Below are positions 23,355 to 32,313 of a stretch of DNA of 32,313 nt, piece by piece (the stretch's first letter is position 1; each line of letters starts with the position of its first letter). The notes under the pieces were generated by a model. It saw only the letters and a program-made list of their open reading frames with translations, was not told the DNA's origin and made no database searches. A program made the translations under genes and the position numbers. Where the stretch lies: positions 1 through 32,313 of the forward strand of contig CAXKVV010001817.1 of assembly GCA_964058805.1 (NCBI GenBank), in the 5' to 3' direction. Source of the DNA: Schoenoplectus triqueter (Eukaryota > Streptophyta > Magnoliopsida > Poales > Cyperaceae).

Positions 23355-24027
23355 TCAATCGCGCTTGTGAGAATTTTTCCCTGAGTTGTCAATTTTATCC
23401 ATTTCTCCTGCTGCTGCGATGAAGCCGATTAGGTCTGTACAGGTTAAGAAGAGATACTATTACAGTTTTTTCGAGTATGGATATGATTTTTGTTATTATT
23501 TTCCCCCCTCTATTCTCTGTTATGTCAGAAATTGTACTCCAAATACCAGTAAGTACGCTGTTGATGCCAGCTCTGCTGTGTAAATCTTCATAGTCTGCAA
23601 AGAAGCACATTCTTTTTGGTATTGTGAGTACTTCTGTATTCACTTTCAGTTCCACTACTCAAATGTATTATCTTGTTGTTTGGTACACCATTTCAATTAT
23701 TTGGTTTTGTGGAAACATTGAAATCCAGAATCTGGTAAATGCCTCCTCCTTCGATACGCTCGAGTAGCCTCTTTGCATCTCTTTTGTACACTGTTGCCTG
23801 TACAACTGAGTGCTGTCAAGAATTTTATGAAATTAATTAGTTTGGTTTAATTTTTTTTAACTGCACCTAATAAAATAAGTGCAACTTTTTAATTATTCAG
23901 TTGGGATGCTTTTGTTTATGTACTAATTATTCAAATTAAATAGTAAGTACCTCTTCACCAAATAAGGCAGCCTCAAAGGATCCAAGAGCATCTTTGTTAC
24001 CAGGATATATGTTGTGCTGTCCAAACT
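23355..24027 (-). pseudogene. Cluster of unrecognised exon-like segments, probable gene remnant
   Basis: On the minus strand, open segments bounded by splice-like signals follow one another. 24027-23951 gives EFGQHNIYPGNKDALGSFEA and on, ending before GTACTT. 23812-23717 gives HSVVQATVYKRDAKRLLERI and on, after TTGACAG and before GTTTCC. 23594-23547 lies after TTTGCAG and before GTATTT. 23434-23355 gives LIGFIAAAGEMDKIDNSGK and on, to a TGA. The first two join in phase 0. The last two do not join cleanly: the phase that reads through 23434-23355 conflicts with the phase leaving 23717. No start codon or further 5' exons were found before the neighbouring small gene. I do not recognise the family. 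It may be a truncated duplicate or chance frames; the splice-bounded continuity makes chance less likely. Confidence 0.3.
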
Positions 24028-24261
24028 CTGAAAGCTCTACCAGTCAGTGGTTTTCTAACAAAGCCATAGTCCAGTGCAGCAATCTCCATTAGCGCTTGTT
24101 ACATATATCTGCAAGCAATTAGTGCACATATGCAGGTTGCAAGTACCGTTATGATTTTTGCAGTAGCAACTCTAATAATTTTTTATGAAAATAAATAGTA
24201 AAAGAGTACTAAAGGTGATGTCCTTTTTTGGTAGGGAAGCAATTTTTTTAATCAATTTTAG

Positions 24262-24610
24262 GTCATGTATCAGGAGACCATGCAATGGAAGAGGATAGAG
24301 GCCACAACAATATATGTCATATGGCGAGAAAGATGCAGACGTATCTTCGCTCAGAAAACCCAAGATGTAATTCAAACGGCGAGAGAGATTTATTCAGAGT
24401 TAAAATCCTGGTTTTAGGAATTCGATGAGAAGTTGTGGACAGATAAATCAGGGGAGTCATACCAGTTGGATATGAATGTGTAAATCTACTTTCTTCTTGG
24501 ATTTCATTGTTTCGTTTTTTGACTCTTTGTATTTTTGTTTTTTGCTCCTCTTTTATAACTGTAACAACTGATCACACCCTTGTGATCATCTTATCAATAA
24601 AATTTGAGAG
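24262..24610 (+). mobile_element. LINE retrotransposon, 3' end fragment
   Basis: 24265-24417 reads MQWKRIEATTIYVIWRERCR then RIFAQKTQDV and ends SELKSWF-stop. This resembles the C-terminal end of plant LINE reverse transcriptase ORF2, where a conserved Trp-x-x-Arg-Asn/Cys-x-Arg-x-Phe pattern precedes the stop. The 3' region that follows is T-rich, has a TGATCACA/TGTGATCA hairpin at 24569-24588, and ends near AATAAAA at about 24597. Everything 5' is missing, as expected for a dead-on-arrival LINE copy. Target duplications were not identified. Confidence 0.5.
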
Positions 24611-25762
24611 TTTGACCCTCATCTAATTTCTGCGCCATTTGAAAGGACTGTGTATAAACGTGGAACCTTTTTTTTTTTAATTTCTTCACAGTTCATACAA
24701 GAAAAGCTGGGTGTGGAACATTTTTTTTTTTTAAATTTCTCCATAGTCTATACAATATAGAGAAAGATTCTGCTCCACTGATCAGAATATTCTACCTTTT
24801 TTAACAGTGCTGCTATAATTTTAACTTGAAAGCTCGTGACACAACATCGGTTTCTATCTTGGCAACAAGTAAATTAAGCAGATAAACATACGAGGCCCGG
24901 CAGTGAATGAAGCAGGTAATATAAATTCCCTTTTTCCAAGCGATGTAAATTCCTCTAGCATGCTCGTCACAGTTTTTCTTGATGCATTTTTTTCCAACAA
25001 CAACACTGTACAGTTTTCAGAAGGTCTACAGGAAGATGCAGAGAAACATTAATATCTGCTGGTTAAAATTATTGCTGAATCTATCTGTAATAGTGGGCTC
25101 AGTGTTGCTACTGACAGATATGATCGTATTACCTTCCTGATCATGTAATTTAAGTCTGCTTGGTTATTGTATCTTCAATCATTTATACTTCATGAAATCA
25201 GTCTGAAATATGTATTGTTCACGCAGTTGCTGCAAGGCGACAAGTTGAATATCCTTGATCATTACTTTATCTACTATTATATCTTTGCTTGCATTGAGAA
25301 TCATTTCGGGAAGGCAGGCAGGATGACAGATTAATCTGATAGATGATTCTTATTGCTTGAATCATATGAATACTTCTCCCACTAATAGTTAATTCATACG
25401 TGTTCGTGATTAGATAAAAGAAACACTTTCTGGTAATTAGCTAGAGAGGAAGGCAGCGTAAGGTTTCAGAAGAAAAGAAAATAACAAAGCACTAAACAAA
25501 AATTTAGCATCAAAATTTCTCACATCAGAAGTACAAAAGGCACTCCATAACAACAAAAATACTCTCCTGTCAATACAGTACGTATTGCCAATAATTTATT
25601 CAGACCTTTCCAATCCATATTCCATAATACCTAACGAAATGCATCAAACACACAACTGAAGTACCTGGTACGAAGGAAAGTAGTACTGCAAGTCTGAAAA
25701 ACTGTTACTGTTAAACAAGTCTTGCTCTGAACTGCAGAAAACTTGTAGTGTTCACTATTCAT
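24611..25762. other. Intergenic DNA downstream of the small membrane-protein gene
   Basis: An imperfect duplication of about 40 bp (GTGGAAC, T-run, AATTTCTTCACAG-like, TATACAA) lies at about 24660-24699 and 24713-24752. The stretch 25470-25762 is probably the 3' untranslated region of the minus-strand gene. No other gene was recognised. Confidence 0.4.
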
Positions 25763-26477
25763 TTATTTCATTTCCCAGACAACTCCACCATCCTCTGCAA
25801 TTTACAGAAAATTAATAAATTGTTGGACTGATAATCAAAAGAAAAAAGGGATGAAAACAATTGCAAATGGGCATATGACATAATTTTGACATGACTGTTG
25901 TCCATGCTGCATAGGGGTATATATGTACGGTATATAGGGGTTTTTCAGGATCATACTTGAAATTGGCGCTCACTATTTTGGAAATTACCATTCATTGGGT
26001 TATTTTTCCATAAACAGTACCATAAAATTAGGACAACCAAATTCAAAGCACCAATTAACATTGGACTATGCAGCTCCACAAACGAACTAGTAAGAATATA
26101 GTTTGAGTGGCTAATCACAAACTTTGGAAGTTCATCTCTACATATTGGAGATAGCCTTTTGCTCAAAAATGAGGAGGGGGAAATATGAGTGCTGTTATGT
26201 ACCACAGTAACTAACCTTTGATCTTTTGCTGTATCCAGATCTCTGCTAGCATTGCCACACCAATACCAGCTGCAATGCAAGATCCATAAATAGCAATAGC
26301 CTTTGGCCGAGAGAGGCGCGGCATGAAGTAGGAGTCTGGTATCTGTCTCATTTTTTTCGGCAGCCGTTTTTTTACAATCAGCATGCTTGTATTTGTAGTA
26401 CCGGTTGAGGTACCAGTCTCTCCTACTGTTTTCCAGTCCACATTTTTAAGCACGTCTTTCGAGTCCTCAGCTGCCAT
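25763..26477 (-). CDS. Small single-pass membrane protein of unknown function (97 residues), two coding exons
   Basis: Coding exons are 26477-26216 and 25794-25763, joined by a GT-AG intron whose phase (1) matches. The product begins MAAEDSKDVLKNVDWKTVG, has a Ser/Thr/Gly-rich stretch (about 20-32), then a basic VKKRLPKKMRQIPDSYF segment. A single hydrophobic helix follows (AIAIYGSCIAAGIGVAMLAE, about 61-80), and the tail ends KEDGGVVWEMK. A VDWKTVG...KKRLPKKMRQ...small membrane helix...GGVVWE layout looks like a conserved plant protein of unknown function; I do not know a reaction for it. The basic N-side and short helix suggest an organelle membrane anchor (inference). A 5'UTR exon lies upstream at about 27298-27410. 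The frame stays open 20 codons upstream of 26477 but through a likely splice acceptor, so this ATG was chosen. Confidence 0.7.
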
Positions 26478-27105
26478 ATCAGATGAAACTACTCTTGCAC
26501 AAAAAAAAAATATAAATTCAAATTTAACAATGATCAAGCATCATTTCTGTTCAAACTTGAAATAATCATAAAATACCAATCTTGGTGTTACTGTACTGTA
26601 CAATTTATATTGTCAGTACCACATCAATGAGCTTCCCTCTTTGTAATCTTTCAAATATATTGTTGTCCAAGCAATGTACGAAATACTACTACTTGCAATA
26701 CGTATCGACTGATACAGGTAACAAAACCAGCAAATATCTAAACGCAGATGCAATATTGGTGAACTGAAAAATAGATTTGCTTTGATTTTGCACAGCCTGT
26801 TATATTTCAGTGCATGAATGAGTGTCGCTGCACCTGATTAGCATTGTATTAGCCTTAGGCCAGTCTGAAACCAGTAAAAGAATAATACTTCTGACTTTCT
26901 GTACTTATTTTGATTTGACAGGGATCAGCTGGTGGCCATTTGAAAAGTATACCAGTAGCACAAATTACTACAGCGACCAATTTTGGTTACTGATAAAATT
27001 CTTCCTACTGAAAAAACTAGAAGACAAAGCACCACCCTTTTGCAAAGATAGCCACTTGACACCTCTCTAAAAAGGAAGTTCAAACATATATAGTCCCTGG
27101 AGTTT
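26478..27105 (-). other. 5'UTR intron region of the small membrane-protein gene
   Basis: Lies between the coding exon and the putative 5'UTR exon; the intron would run from 27297 to about 26494. The acceptor is near TTTTTGTGCAAG (AG at about 26495-26494 or two bases on). No gene recognised inside; the 82-codon plus-strand frame at 26822-27070 is taken as chance. Confidence 0.4.
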
Positions 27106-27520
27106 CTAATAAGTTGGGTTCTTCTTCAATTGGATTTCAGATGCATTTCTGAAAATTTTCGCCATGGGAGTGGTGAATAAGTTACTAATTATCACATAGC
27201 ACCACTGCGCCAGAATGAGTAATGACGATAGGATTTCGCCGATTACCAAAATAACAAAAAAGAAACAGAGAGAGAGACAAAGAGAAGCTGTAGATACCTT
27301 AAAACGCATAAAGCACTGCTGTAGATCCGTAAAAATAAGGTATTTCTCAAGGTGGAGAAACGAAGAAAGGGCTTCCTATTTTCTTTATTGGCTTATTGCG
27401 ATTTGTGATTGAGAGAGGGGACAGACGGGTCTAGATTGCTACCGGGTTTTGGATCGGGTTTAAAATTCCAAAGGGGCTGGATCTGCACTTTAACTGTTTA
27501 AGGCCTAACTAGGCCTCATC
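27106..27520 (-). repeat. Copy A of a duplicated promoter/5'UTR-exon segment
   Basis: About 415 bp that is closely repeated at 29257-29668 (mostly identical, with short indels). On the minus strand it holds the putative first, non-coding exon of the small membrane-protein gene: CTCAATCACAAATCGC to CGTTTTAAG, with donor GTATCT at 27297. The exon contains an upstream ATG at 27309. The left boundary is at CTAATAAGTTGGG; the right boundary is the first base before the hAT terminus at 27521. Copy A has about 31 bp (27162-27192) that copy B lacks; copy B has a longer GA run and a duplicated CTATTTTCTTT stretch. Confidence 0.8.
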
Positions 27521-28351
27521 TAGGGGTTTGAAATAGACCGAACGGTCTAATCCGTCCTGGACTAGACCGGACTGTCACGTGTTTTGCCGTAGTCCAGTCC
27601 AACGGTGGGCCGGTTCTCCCGACATCCGAAAATGGACCATGCGAATCCATAGACCGGACCGGACCCTCTGCCTCATCCCATCCAAACTCTTTTATTTAAA
27701 TAAAAGGTGCTAGCCCCCTTCCCCCCACACAAAGATACCCCTAAGTGCCAAAAATTCAAAAAAAAAAAATCTTTTTTGCAGAAAAATTCGATTTTTTTTT
27801 AAAATTTGAAATCTCCCCCACCCCCACCCCCCAAAAAAATCTATAAATACCACCCCCATTTACATCTCAAAACACAACAAAATCTCATTTTCCCTCTCTT
27901 CTCAATCTATCACATTCTCAAATTTTCATTTAATTTTAAATTCTCAAATTTAATTTTCTTATTCTAAAAAATAAAAAATAGTTTAGAATTATTAATTTAT
28001 TGTTAGTCGCTTGAAAAATTAAGTAATCGAAGAAGATAGAAGACTAGAAGGATAATATTCGGTATTCGTCATTTCTCAATTCCATCGTGGCGATAATATT
28101 TCTCCTCAAGGTTAGTTTTTAATTTTAATTAGTTATAATTTTTATTTGTAGAAATTAGTTATATTGTTAGATTTTATTCGTAATTTTTTATTTGAAATTT
28201 GTAGAAATTAGTTTATTTGTAAAATCTAATTTTTTATTTGTAGAAATTCATTTTTTTCTTAGAATATTACATTTTAGTTTTATGTTGTTAGATTAATAGA
28301 TTTAGAATATTAGATTTAATGTTAAATTCGTTTTCCTTTGTTAAAAATTAT

Positions 28352-28740
28352 TTTAGAATGTTAATTTTTTTTAAGTAGAAATTTATTTAGATTGTTGATT
28401 TCTTTTGTAAATTTATTTATTATGTTAAATTCATTTTTTTTGTTAGAACTTTCTTTAGAATGTTAAATTTATTTTGTAAGTAGAGATTTATTAGAATGTT
28501 GATTTTTTTATAAATTTATTTATTATGTGAGATTCATTTTTTTTGTTAGAATTTTATTTAGAATGTTAAATTTATTTTTTAAGTAAAAATTTATTTAGAT
28601 TGTTGAATTTTTTTATAAATTTATTTATTATGTTAATTTCATTTTTTTGTTAGAACTTTTTTTATAATGTTAAATTTATTTTTTAAGTAGAGATTTATTA
28701 GAATGTTGAATTTTTTTATAAATTTATTTATTATGTGAGA
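28352..28740 (+). repeat. Minisatellite of about 103 bp unit inside the hAT element
   Basis: Units begin TTTAGAATGTTAA (or TTTATAATGTTAA) at 28352, 28454, 28557 and 28661. Each continues through TTTATTTTTTAAGTAGAG and TATAAATTTATTTATTATGT-like blocks. Spacing is 102, 103 and 104 bp; the last unit is partial. Confidence 0.8.
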
Positions 28741-28882
28741 ATTTGTCAATCTATTATTAGTGTTTTATAAGAATTTAATTTAAAAAGAAACTTAGAAAAT
28801 AAAAAAAAATTCGATTTCATTTGATAATGCTAGTAATAATATAAAATCAATTGATTATTTTACTCGATCACTAAATCCTATC

Positions 28883-29256
28883 ATGGACGGCAAGATGTTT
28901 CATAAAAAAATTGTTTGTCATATTCTTCACCTCACTGTTAAAGTGGGTATTAAAACACAAGGTCTAATATTCTTTTTCTCAAAAGGTTTATCGTGACATG
29001 AAAAATATAGAAAGTTTTGAATCCTCTCTTTCTCCAATTGTAGAAGTAATGAAAGAAAATTTTCTCAAATATTGGGAGGAAATACCCGCCATGACAATTA
29101 TCTCAAATTGTCTTCATCCATCATTTAAGAAAAAATACACCATAAGGCTTCTTCAAAGGTACAAACAAAATTTACATCTACACACTAATGAGGAAGATAA
29201 CCGCGTAATTAGCTTATTGGAGGCGATGTTCAACATTTATAACTCCCGACGAAATA
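28883..29256 (+). pseudogene. hAT transposase fragment (broken)
   Basis: 28883-28996 gives MDGKMFHKKIVCHILHLTVK, resembling the CxxHxLNL region of plant hAT transposases (zf-BED/RICESLEEPER type). 28998 onward, in another frame, gives MKENFLKYWEEIPAMTIISN then CLHPSFKKKYTIRLLQRYKQ, resembling the DUF4413/RNase-H-like region just before the hAT dimerisation domain. About 100 residues expected between the two pieces are missing and the frame changes. The C-terminal dimerisation domain is lost because the element ends at 29256; the frame runs on into the duplicated promoter by accident. Not functional. Confidence 0.7.
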
Positions 29257-29668
29257 CTAATAAGTTGGGTTCTTCTTCAATTGGATTTCAGATGCATTTC
29301 TGAAAATTTTCACATAGCGCCACTGCGCCAGAATGAGTAATGACGATAGGGTTTCGCCGATTACCAAAATAACAAAAAAGAAACAGAGAGAGAGAGAGAG
29401 AGACAGAGAAGCTGTAGATACCTTAAAACGCATAAAGCACTGCTGCAAATCCGTAAAAATAAGGTATTTCTCAAGGTGGAGAAACGAAGAAAGGGCGATT
29501 CCTATTTTCTTTTTTAGGGAGGTCTATTTTCTTTATTGGCTTATTGCGATTTGTGATTGAGAAAGGGGACAGACGGGTCTCGATTGCTACCGGGTTTTGG
29601 ATCGGGTTTAAAATTCCAAAGGGGCTGGATCTGCACTTTAACTGTTTAAGGCCTAACTGGGCCTCATC
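29257..29668 (-). repeat. Copy B of the duplicated promoter/5'UTR-exon segment
   Basis: Matches 27106-27520. It keeps the putative first exon with the same donor (GTATCT, exon end 29422) and the same upstream ATG (29433-29431). Sequence continues across GGGCCTCATCTCGCTGTCC, the point where copy A is interrupted by the hAT terminus, so it looks like an unoccupied target site. The (GA)n run is longer than in copy A. Whether it is still transcribed cannot be told from sequence. Confidence 0.8.
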
Positions 29669-29990
29669 TCGCTGTCCAGTCCTGATCCAGCCGTTCGATC
29701 TAGAATAGACGCCCAAAGTTTAACATCGATGCCAATGTAATTATCCAAACTAAGCTGCGCCTGTCCATCATCCAGATCCAATCCAGAAGGACGGTCCTAG
29801 TCCTACAAAGGTGTCATCATCTGGTCCATTGATTTCCCATTATTTGAGCGTTCTACTCTAGTGAAGTCATTTATTTCTTTCTTTTTGTCTCATAAGAGAT
29901 TGGCGTTGTAGTCATTTATTTCTTTCTTTTTTTCTTTCTTTTGGGTCATTGTCAATGTTTTTATTTCTCTCTTATCAAATTATTTAGCAC
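29669..29990. other. Upstream region of copy B, no gene recognised
   Basis: Moderately GC-rich at first (CCAGTCCTGATCCAGCC, CCATCATCCAGATCC), then T-rich with a repeated TCATTTATTTCTTTCTTTTT (29868-29886 and 29912-29930). It would be the ancestral upstream promoter of the duplicated exon. Confidence 0.4.
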
Positions 29991-29997
29991 ATTTATA

Positions 29998-31960
29998 TCA
30001 TATTCTCTTCACAATTGCCATAACCGGTAAAATTCGCTCAACTCTGAACAAATTATTCAGAGCTTTCAAATCATTGTTGGTCATTATACCCCATCGGTGT
30101 CCCCCATCATAAGTTTGTACCCACGAAACGAAATTATGAGGTTCTTTATCATCATTTTTTAATTTTCTTCCGATATTTTTTGAAAAATCATAAGTTTTTT
30201 TATTTGATTTTCTCAATATTTATCATCTCTCTATGAAACGACGTAGTTTCTTCATATTCACTAGTCTCCTTTTGAAATTATCTATGAGATTATCTTCTTT
30301 CTTTTTAGTTTTTATGGCTTCTTTATATAAGTTTTATGCGACGTGTTGCATGCAATATCGGCGTACCGCCTCTCCACGTTGTACAGGTCATCCCAAATGC
30401 GTCCGTTCGAAAATAACCTTTATTCCCCTATGACGATTGGATATAACATATATTTTTTATATTAGATTGGATCACTTCATTACGGATCCATCGCATAAAC
30501 CAACCCTAATTATCTACATTCTCTTCATTCATGATTCTAAATACTAGAGGAAGAAGTTTTTTATCTGTATTGTATCCTTTGTATCGTATCCGCACGCCAT
30601 CAATAATCTACATTTATAACGACCCGATAAGAATCCAACGTCAATGGTTATAACAGGTCTTAAATGTTTGAACGCTGTAATGCACGGTCCATAAGCCCAA
30701 CCTATGGATTTAAATATTTTTACATTGTCATCCGAAATATCACACGTCAATATTTTATATTTTGTACATCGAGTAGTCCGAGCAATCGTCCCTAATATTT
30801 ATGGGAGCAATGTATATGACCCTTCTCAAGTGCCAAATAATTGTTCGATTGCTTTTTCTTTATCACGCCAAAGTTTATTGTACGTTGGTGCCACACCGGA
30901 ACATCTCATTTCTATAAGCATATTAATTTGTTACACTGTTAGAGAGAGATTTTTTTTAAATGTTGTTGAACACATCCTACAATCAAACTAGATGTGAGTT
31001 GTAAGTATTTCCAGTCTCCCCGTGGTCTTCTATAATTGTAGGGTTTTTATTTGTGATGATCCTTCATGTTATCGAGTCCTCTTTAGATCTAGCGAATAAT
31101 CTTCAAGAGCAACTTCTTTCTTTGTATTTCATAATAAGTCATATTTTATAACTTTTGTATCCAACATTAAACATTTTTCCTAACACTCAAATCACAAATT
31201 ATCTAATTTAAATTCTATTTAGAAGCAGATATTTTATTTTCAGCTAACTCATCATCGGGTCATAATCGGGCTTCGTTTGCACCTAAACAGTCGAACATCT
31301 CAAAATTGTTCAACACTTCTACGTGATGTTGCCTCTCGGTTCGTCCGGTAACTAACAATGTGGTATTGCATATCTAAAATTCCTCATTTTCAGATTCATC
31401 ATTCGAAATATCATACTGCTCAGTGTAATTCTCTCTCGTTTCTATTTCGCTCCAATAATGTGGACCATGATCATCTTGTTCATCATGATCATCACTTAAT
31501 TTTATTATTGTCGGATCAACATTACAACTGTCACCAATAGTACTTTGCTCTTCGGTCTTACCAAGACACAAATTATCGTCGAAAACATTTAAGTTAAGAT
31601 CATCACCTAAATTATCATAGTTATCTTCAAAATTTTATTCTTCATAAGTACTACTACCGCCAAAAAAATTATAGATATGACATGGTTGCACTGCTGGGTT
31701 CAGTTGTTATTAAATTATATTGTTTTTATAAACGAATGGATATGAATGTGGATAAATACTACTCTCATATGGACAATTTATATAATATCCGTCTTGATTA
31801 AAATTAAATATTATATTTTGAACCTGATTTGGATAGGAATTGCTTTGACCGTAGTTTGAAAATATTCCAGCCAAAAAGCTACTGCCGCTCGGTTCTTCTG
31901 CAATGTAATTTCCTTCATCGGTAGAATAAAAATTTAAATCTGGTATAATTTGAAAGAAAT
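29998..31960 (-). pseudogene. Mutator-like (MULE) transposase pseudogene
   Basis: Read on the minus strand, MULE/MuDRA transposase pieces occur in order. About 31960-31690 is an N-terminal region (TDEGNYIAEEPSGSSFLAGI). 31571-31374 is acidic (SDDHDEQDDHGP). About 30920-30800 gives APTYNKLWRDKEKAIEQLFG then TWEGSYTLLP with a stop between. 30750-30544 holds the core WAYGPCITAFKHLRPVITID, with the first catalytic Asp, and GRYKCRLLMA. About 30450-30240 gives RHRGIKVIFERTH and RRYCMQHVA with stops inside. 30120-29998 gives GGHRWGIMTNNDLKALNNLF then RVERILPVMAIVK. Several in-frame stops and frame changes show it is dead; the position where active relatives usually have Glu (DLEALNN/SESxN) reads Lys. 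Terminal inverted repeats were not delimited. Confidence 0.7.
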
Positions 31961-32058
31961 ATGAAAATTTTAGATATTTGATTAAATAGTTTGTGAAAGT
32001 GAGAGTATTTGTGAAAGTGAGAGTGTTTGTGAGATGAGGAGAGCGACGTGAGTGGGTG

Positions 32059-32066
32059 TATTTATA
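32059..32066 (-). promoter_or_regulatory. TATA box upstream of the MULE pseudogene
   Basis: TATAAATA on the minus strand, about 100 bp before the first recognisable MULE codons and followed by a CT/CA-rich leader with two copies of CTCTCACTTTCACAAA. It fits a relic transposase promoter. Confidence 0.5.
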
Positions 32067-32072
32067 GTGATC

Positions 32073-32214
32073 AAAGACGTCATTGCTATTGGCATTCTAA
32101 GTAAAAAGCATCATTGTCAGTGACGTGGAGCAAATACGCCACTGTCAGTAACACGTTTCCTCAAAGACGTCACTGGCAGTGGCGTGTTTGTTTCACGCCA
32201 CTGACGGTGATGCG
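32073..32214. repeat. Five near-palindromic repeats (CGYCACTGNCAGTGRCG type)
   Basis: Degenerate copies lie at about 32077-32095, 32109-32126, 32137-32155, 32168-32186 and 32196-32214, spaced 28-32 bp. The clearest is CGTCACTGGCAGTGGCG, which is nearly self-complementary; TCAAAGACGTCA recurs at 32071 and 32161. They lie just upstream of the MULE TATA box. They may be subterminal repeats of the element or promoter elements with ACGT/TGACG cores. Confidence 0.65.
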
Positions 32215-32313
32215 CTGTCATTTATAGATTTAATTTTTTTAATCACTCTTATTATTAATAATATGATTATTATAATAATTATATAAAAAGACTGAAAATA
32301 CCAAACTTGATCG

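Larger units (their letters stand above)
27521..29256 (+). mobile_element. 3'-truncated hAT transposon between the two promoter copies
   Basis: The left terminus is TAGGGGTTTGAAATAGACCG, a hAT-type end, preceded by GCCTCATC. Subterminal GACCGGAC/GGTCTA words follow (27535-27665). A promoter-like TATAAATA lies at 27842-27849, then a pyrimidine-rich leader, a T-rich intron-like region with a minisatellite, and fragments of transposase (28883-29256). The element stops abruptly at 29256 where copy B of the duplicated promoter begins, so its right terminus is missing. Confidence 0.75.

Noticed and set aside
26822..27070. 82-codon plus-strand open frame
   Set aside because: Lies inside the 5'UTR intron of the minus-strand gene, with no recognised domain.
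27106..27309. 67-codon minus-strand frame of hydrophobic composition, also present in the second copy
   Set aside because: It begins at the ATG in the 5'UTR exon but runs through a good splice donor into intron; hydrophobicity comes from a CT/GA-rich intron start.
30704..30991. 95-codon plus-strand open frame
   Set aside because: Antisense of the MULE transposase core; the minus strand gives the recognisable motifs.

Overview
The window is nuclear DNA of a flowering plant, most likely a eudicot. It is AT-rich, its genes carry GT-AG introns, and it contains plant-specific families (a BTB/TAZ adaptor protein and a nuclear-encoded organellar ribosomal protein L2). The spaces between genes are filled with decayed plant transposons (hAT, MULE, LINE, SINE and MITEs). 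I see no bacterial, viral or CRISPR features. The species cannot be named from the sequence.

Layout. (1) 1-3300: AT-rich intergenic DNA with a small foldback/tandem repeat near 317-608 and a hAT-type MITE at 2154-2514. (2) 3425-4750 (+): an intronless gene for mitochondrial-type ribosomal protein uL2 with a long internal insertion. (3) 5479-8337 (-): a five-exon BTB/POZ-TAZ protein gene (BT family, closest in feel to BT4), convergent with uL2m, with its TATA box and a G-box upstream. (4) About 8700-15400: a 6.5-kb intergenic stretch with a SINE copy, several short foldbacks and MITE-like elements, and a GGGTA-rich repeat that ends just before the next gene. (5) 15588-20622 (+): an eight-exon gene for the nucleolar rRNA-processing protein EFG1. 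(6) 20623-25750: intergenic, with a GC-rich repeat block, a short cluster of unrecognised minus-strand exon-like segments and the 3' end of a LINE. (7) 25763-26477 (-): a two-coding-exon gene for a 97-residue single-pass membrane protein of unknown function, with a 5'UTR exon further upstream. (8) 27106-29668: the promoter and 5'UTR exon of that small gene are present twice, about 2.15 kb apart, with a 3'-truncated hAT transposon between the copies. (9) About 29985-31960 (-): a MULE transposase pseudogene whose upstream region carries five near-palindromic repeats.

Two of the four expressed-looking genes serve translation: uL2m in organellar ribosomes, EFG1 in small-subunit rRNA maturation. 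Both have telo-box-like sequence close to their starts, a signature of co-regulated plant translation genes. There is no operon logic; each gene has its own promoter. The most unusual structure is the duplicated promoter/first exon flanking a truncated hAT element, where one copy preserves what looks like the empty insertion site. I did not find a convincing previously undescribed biological system.
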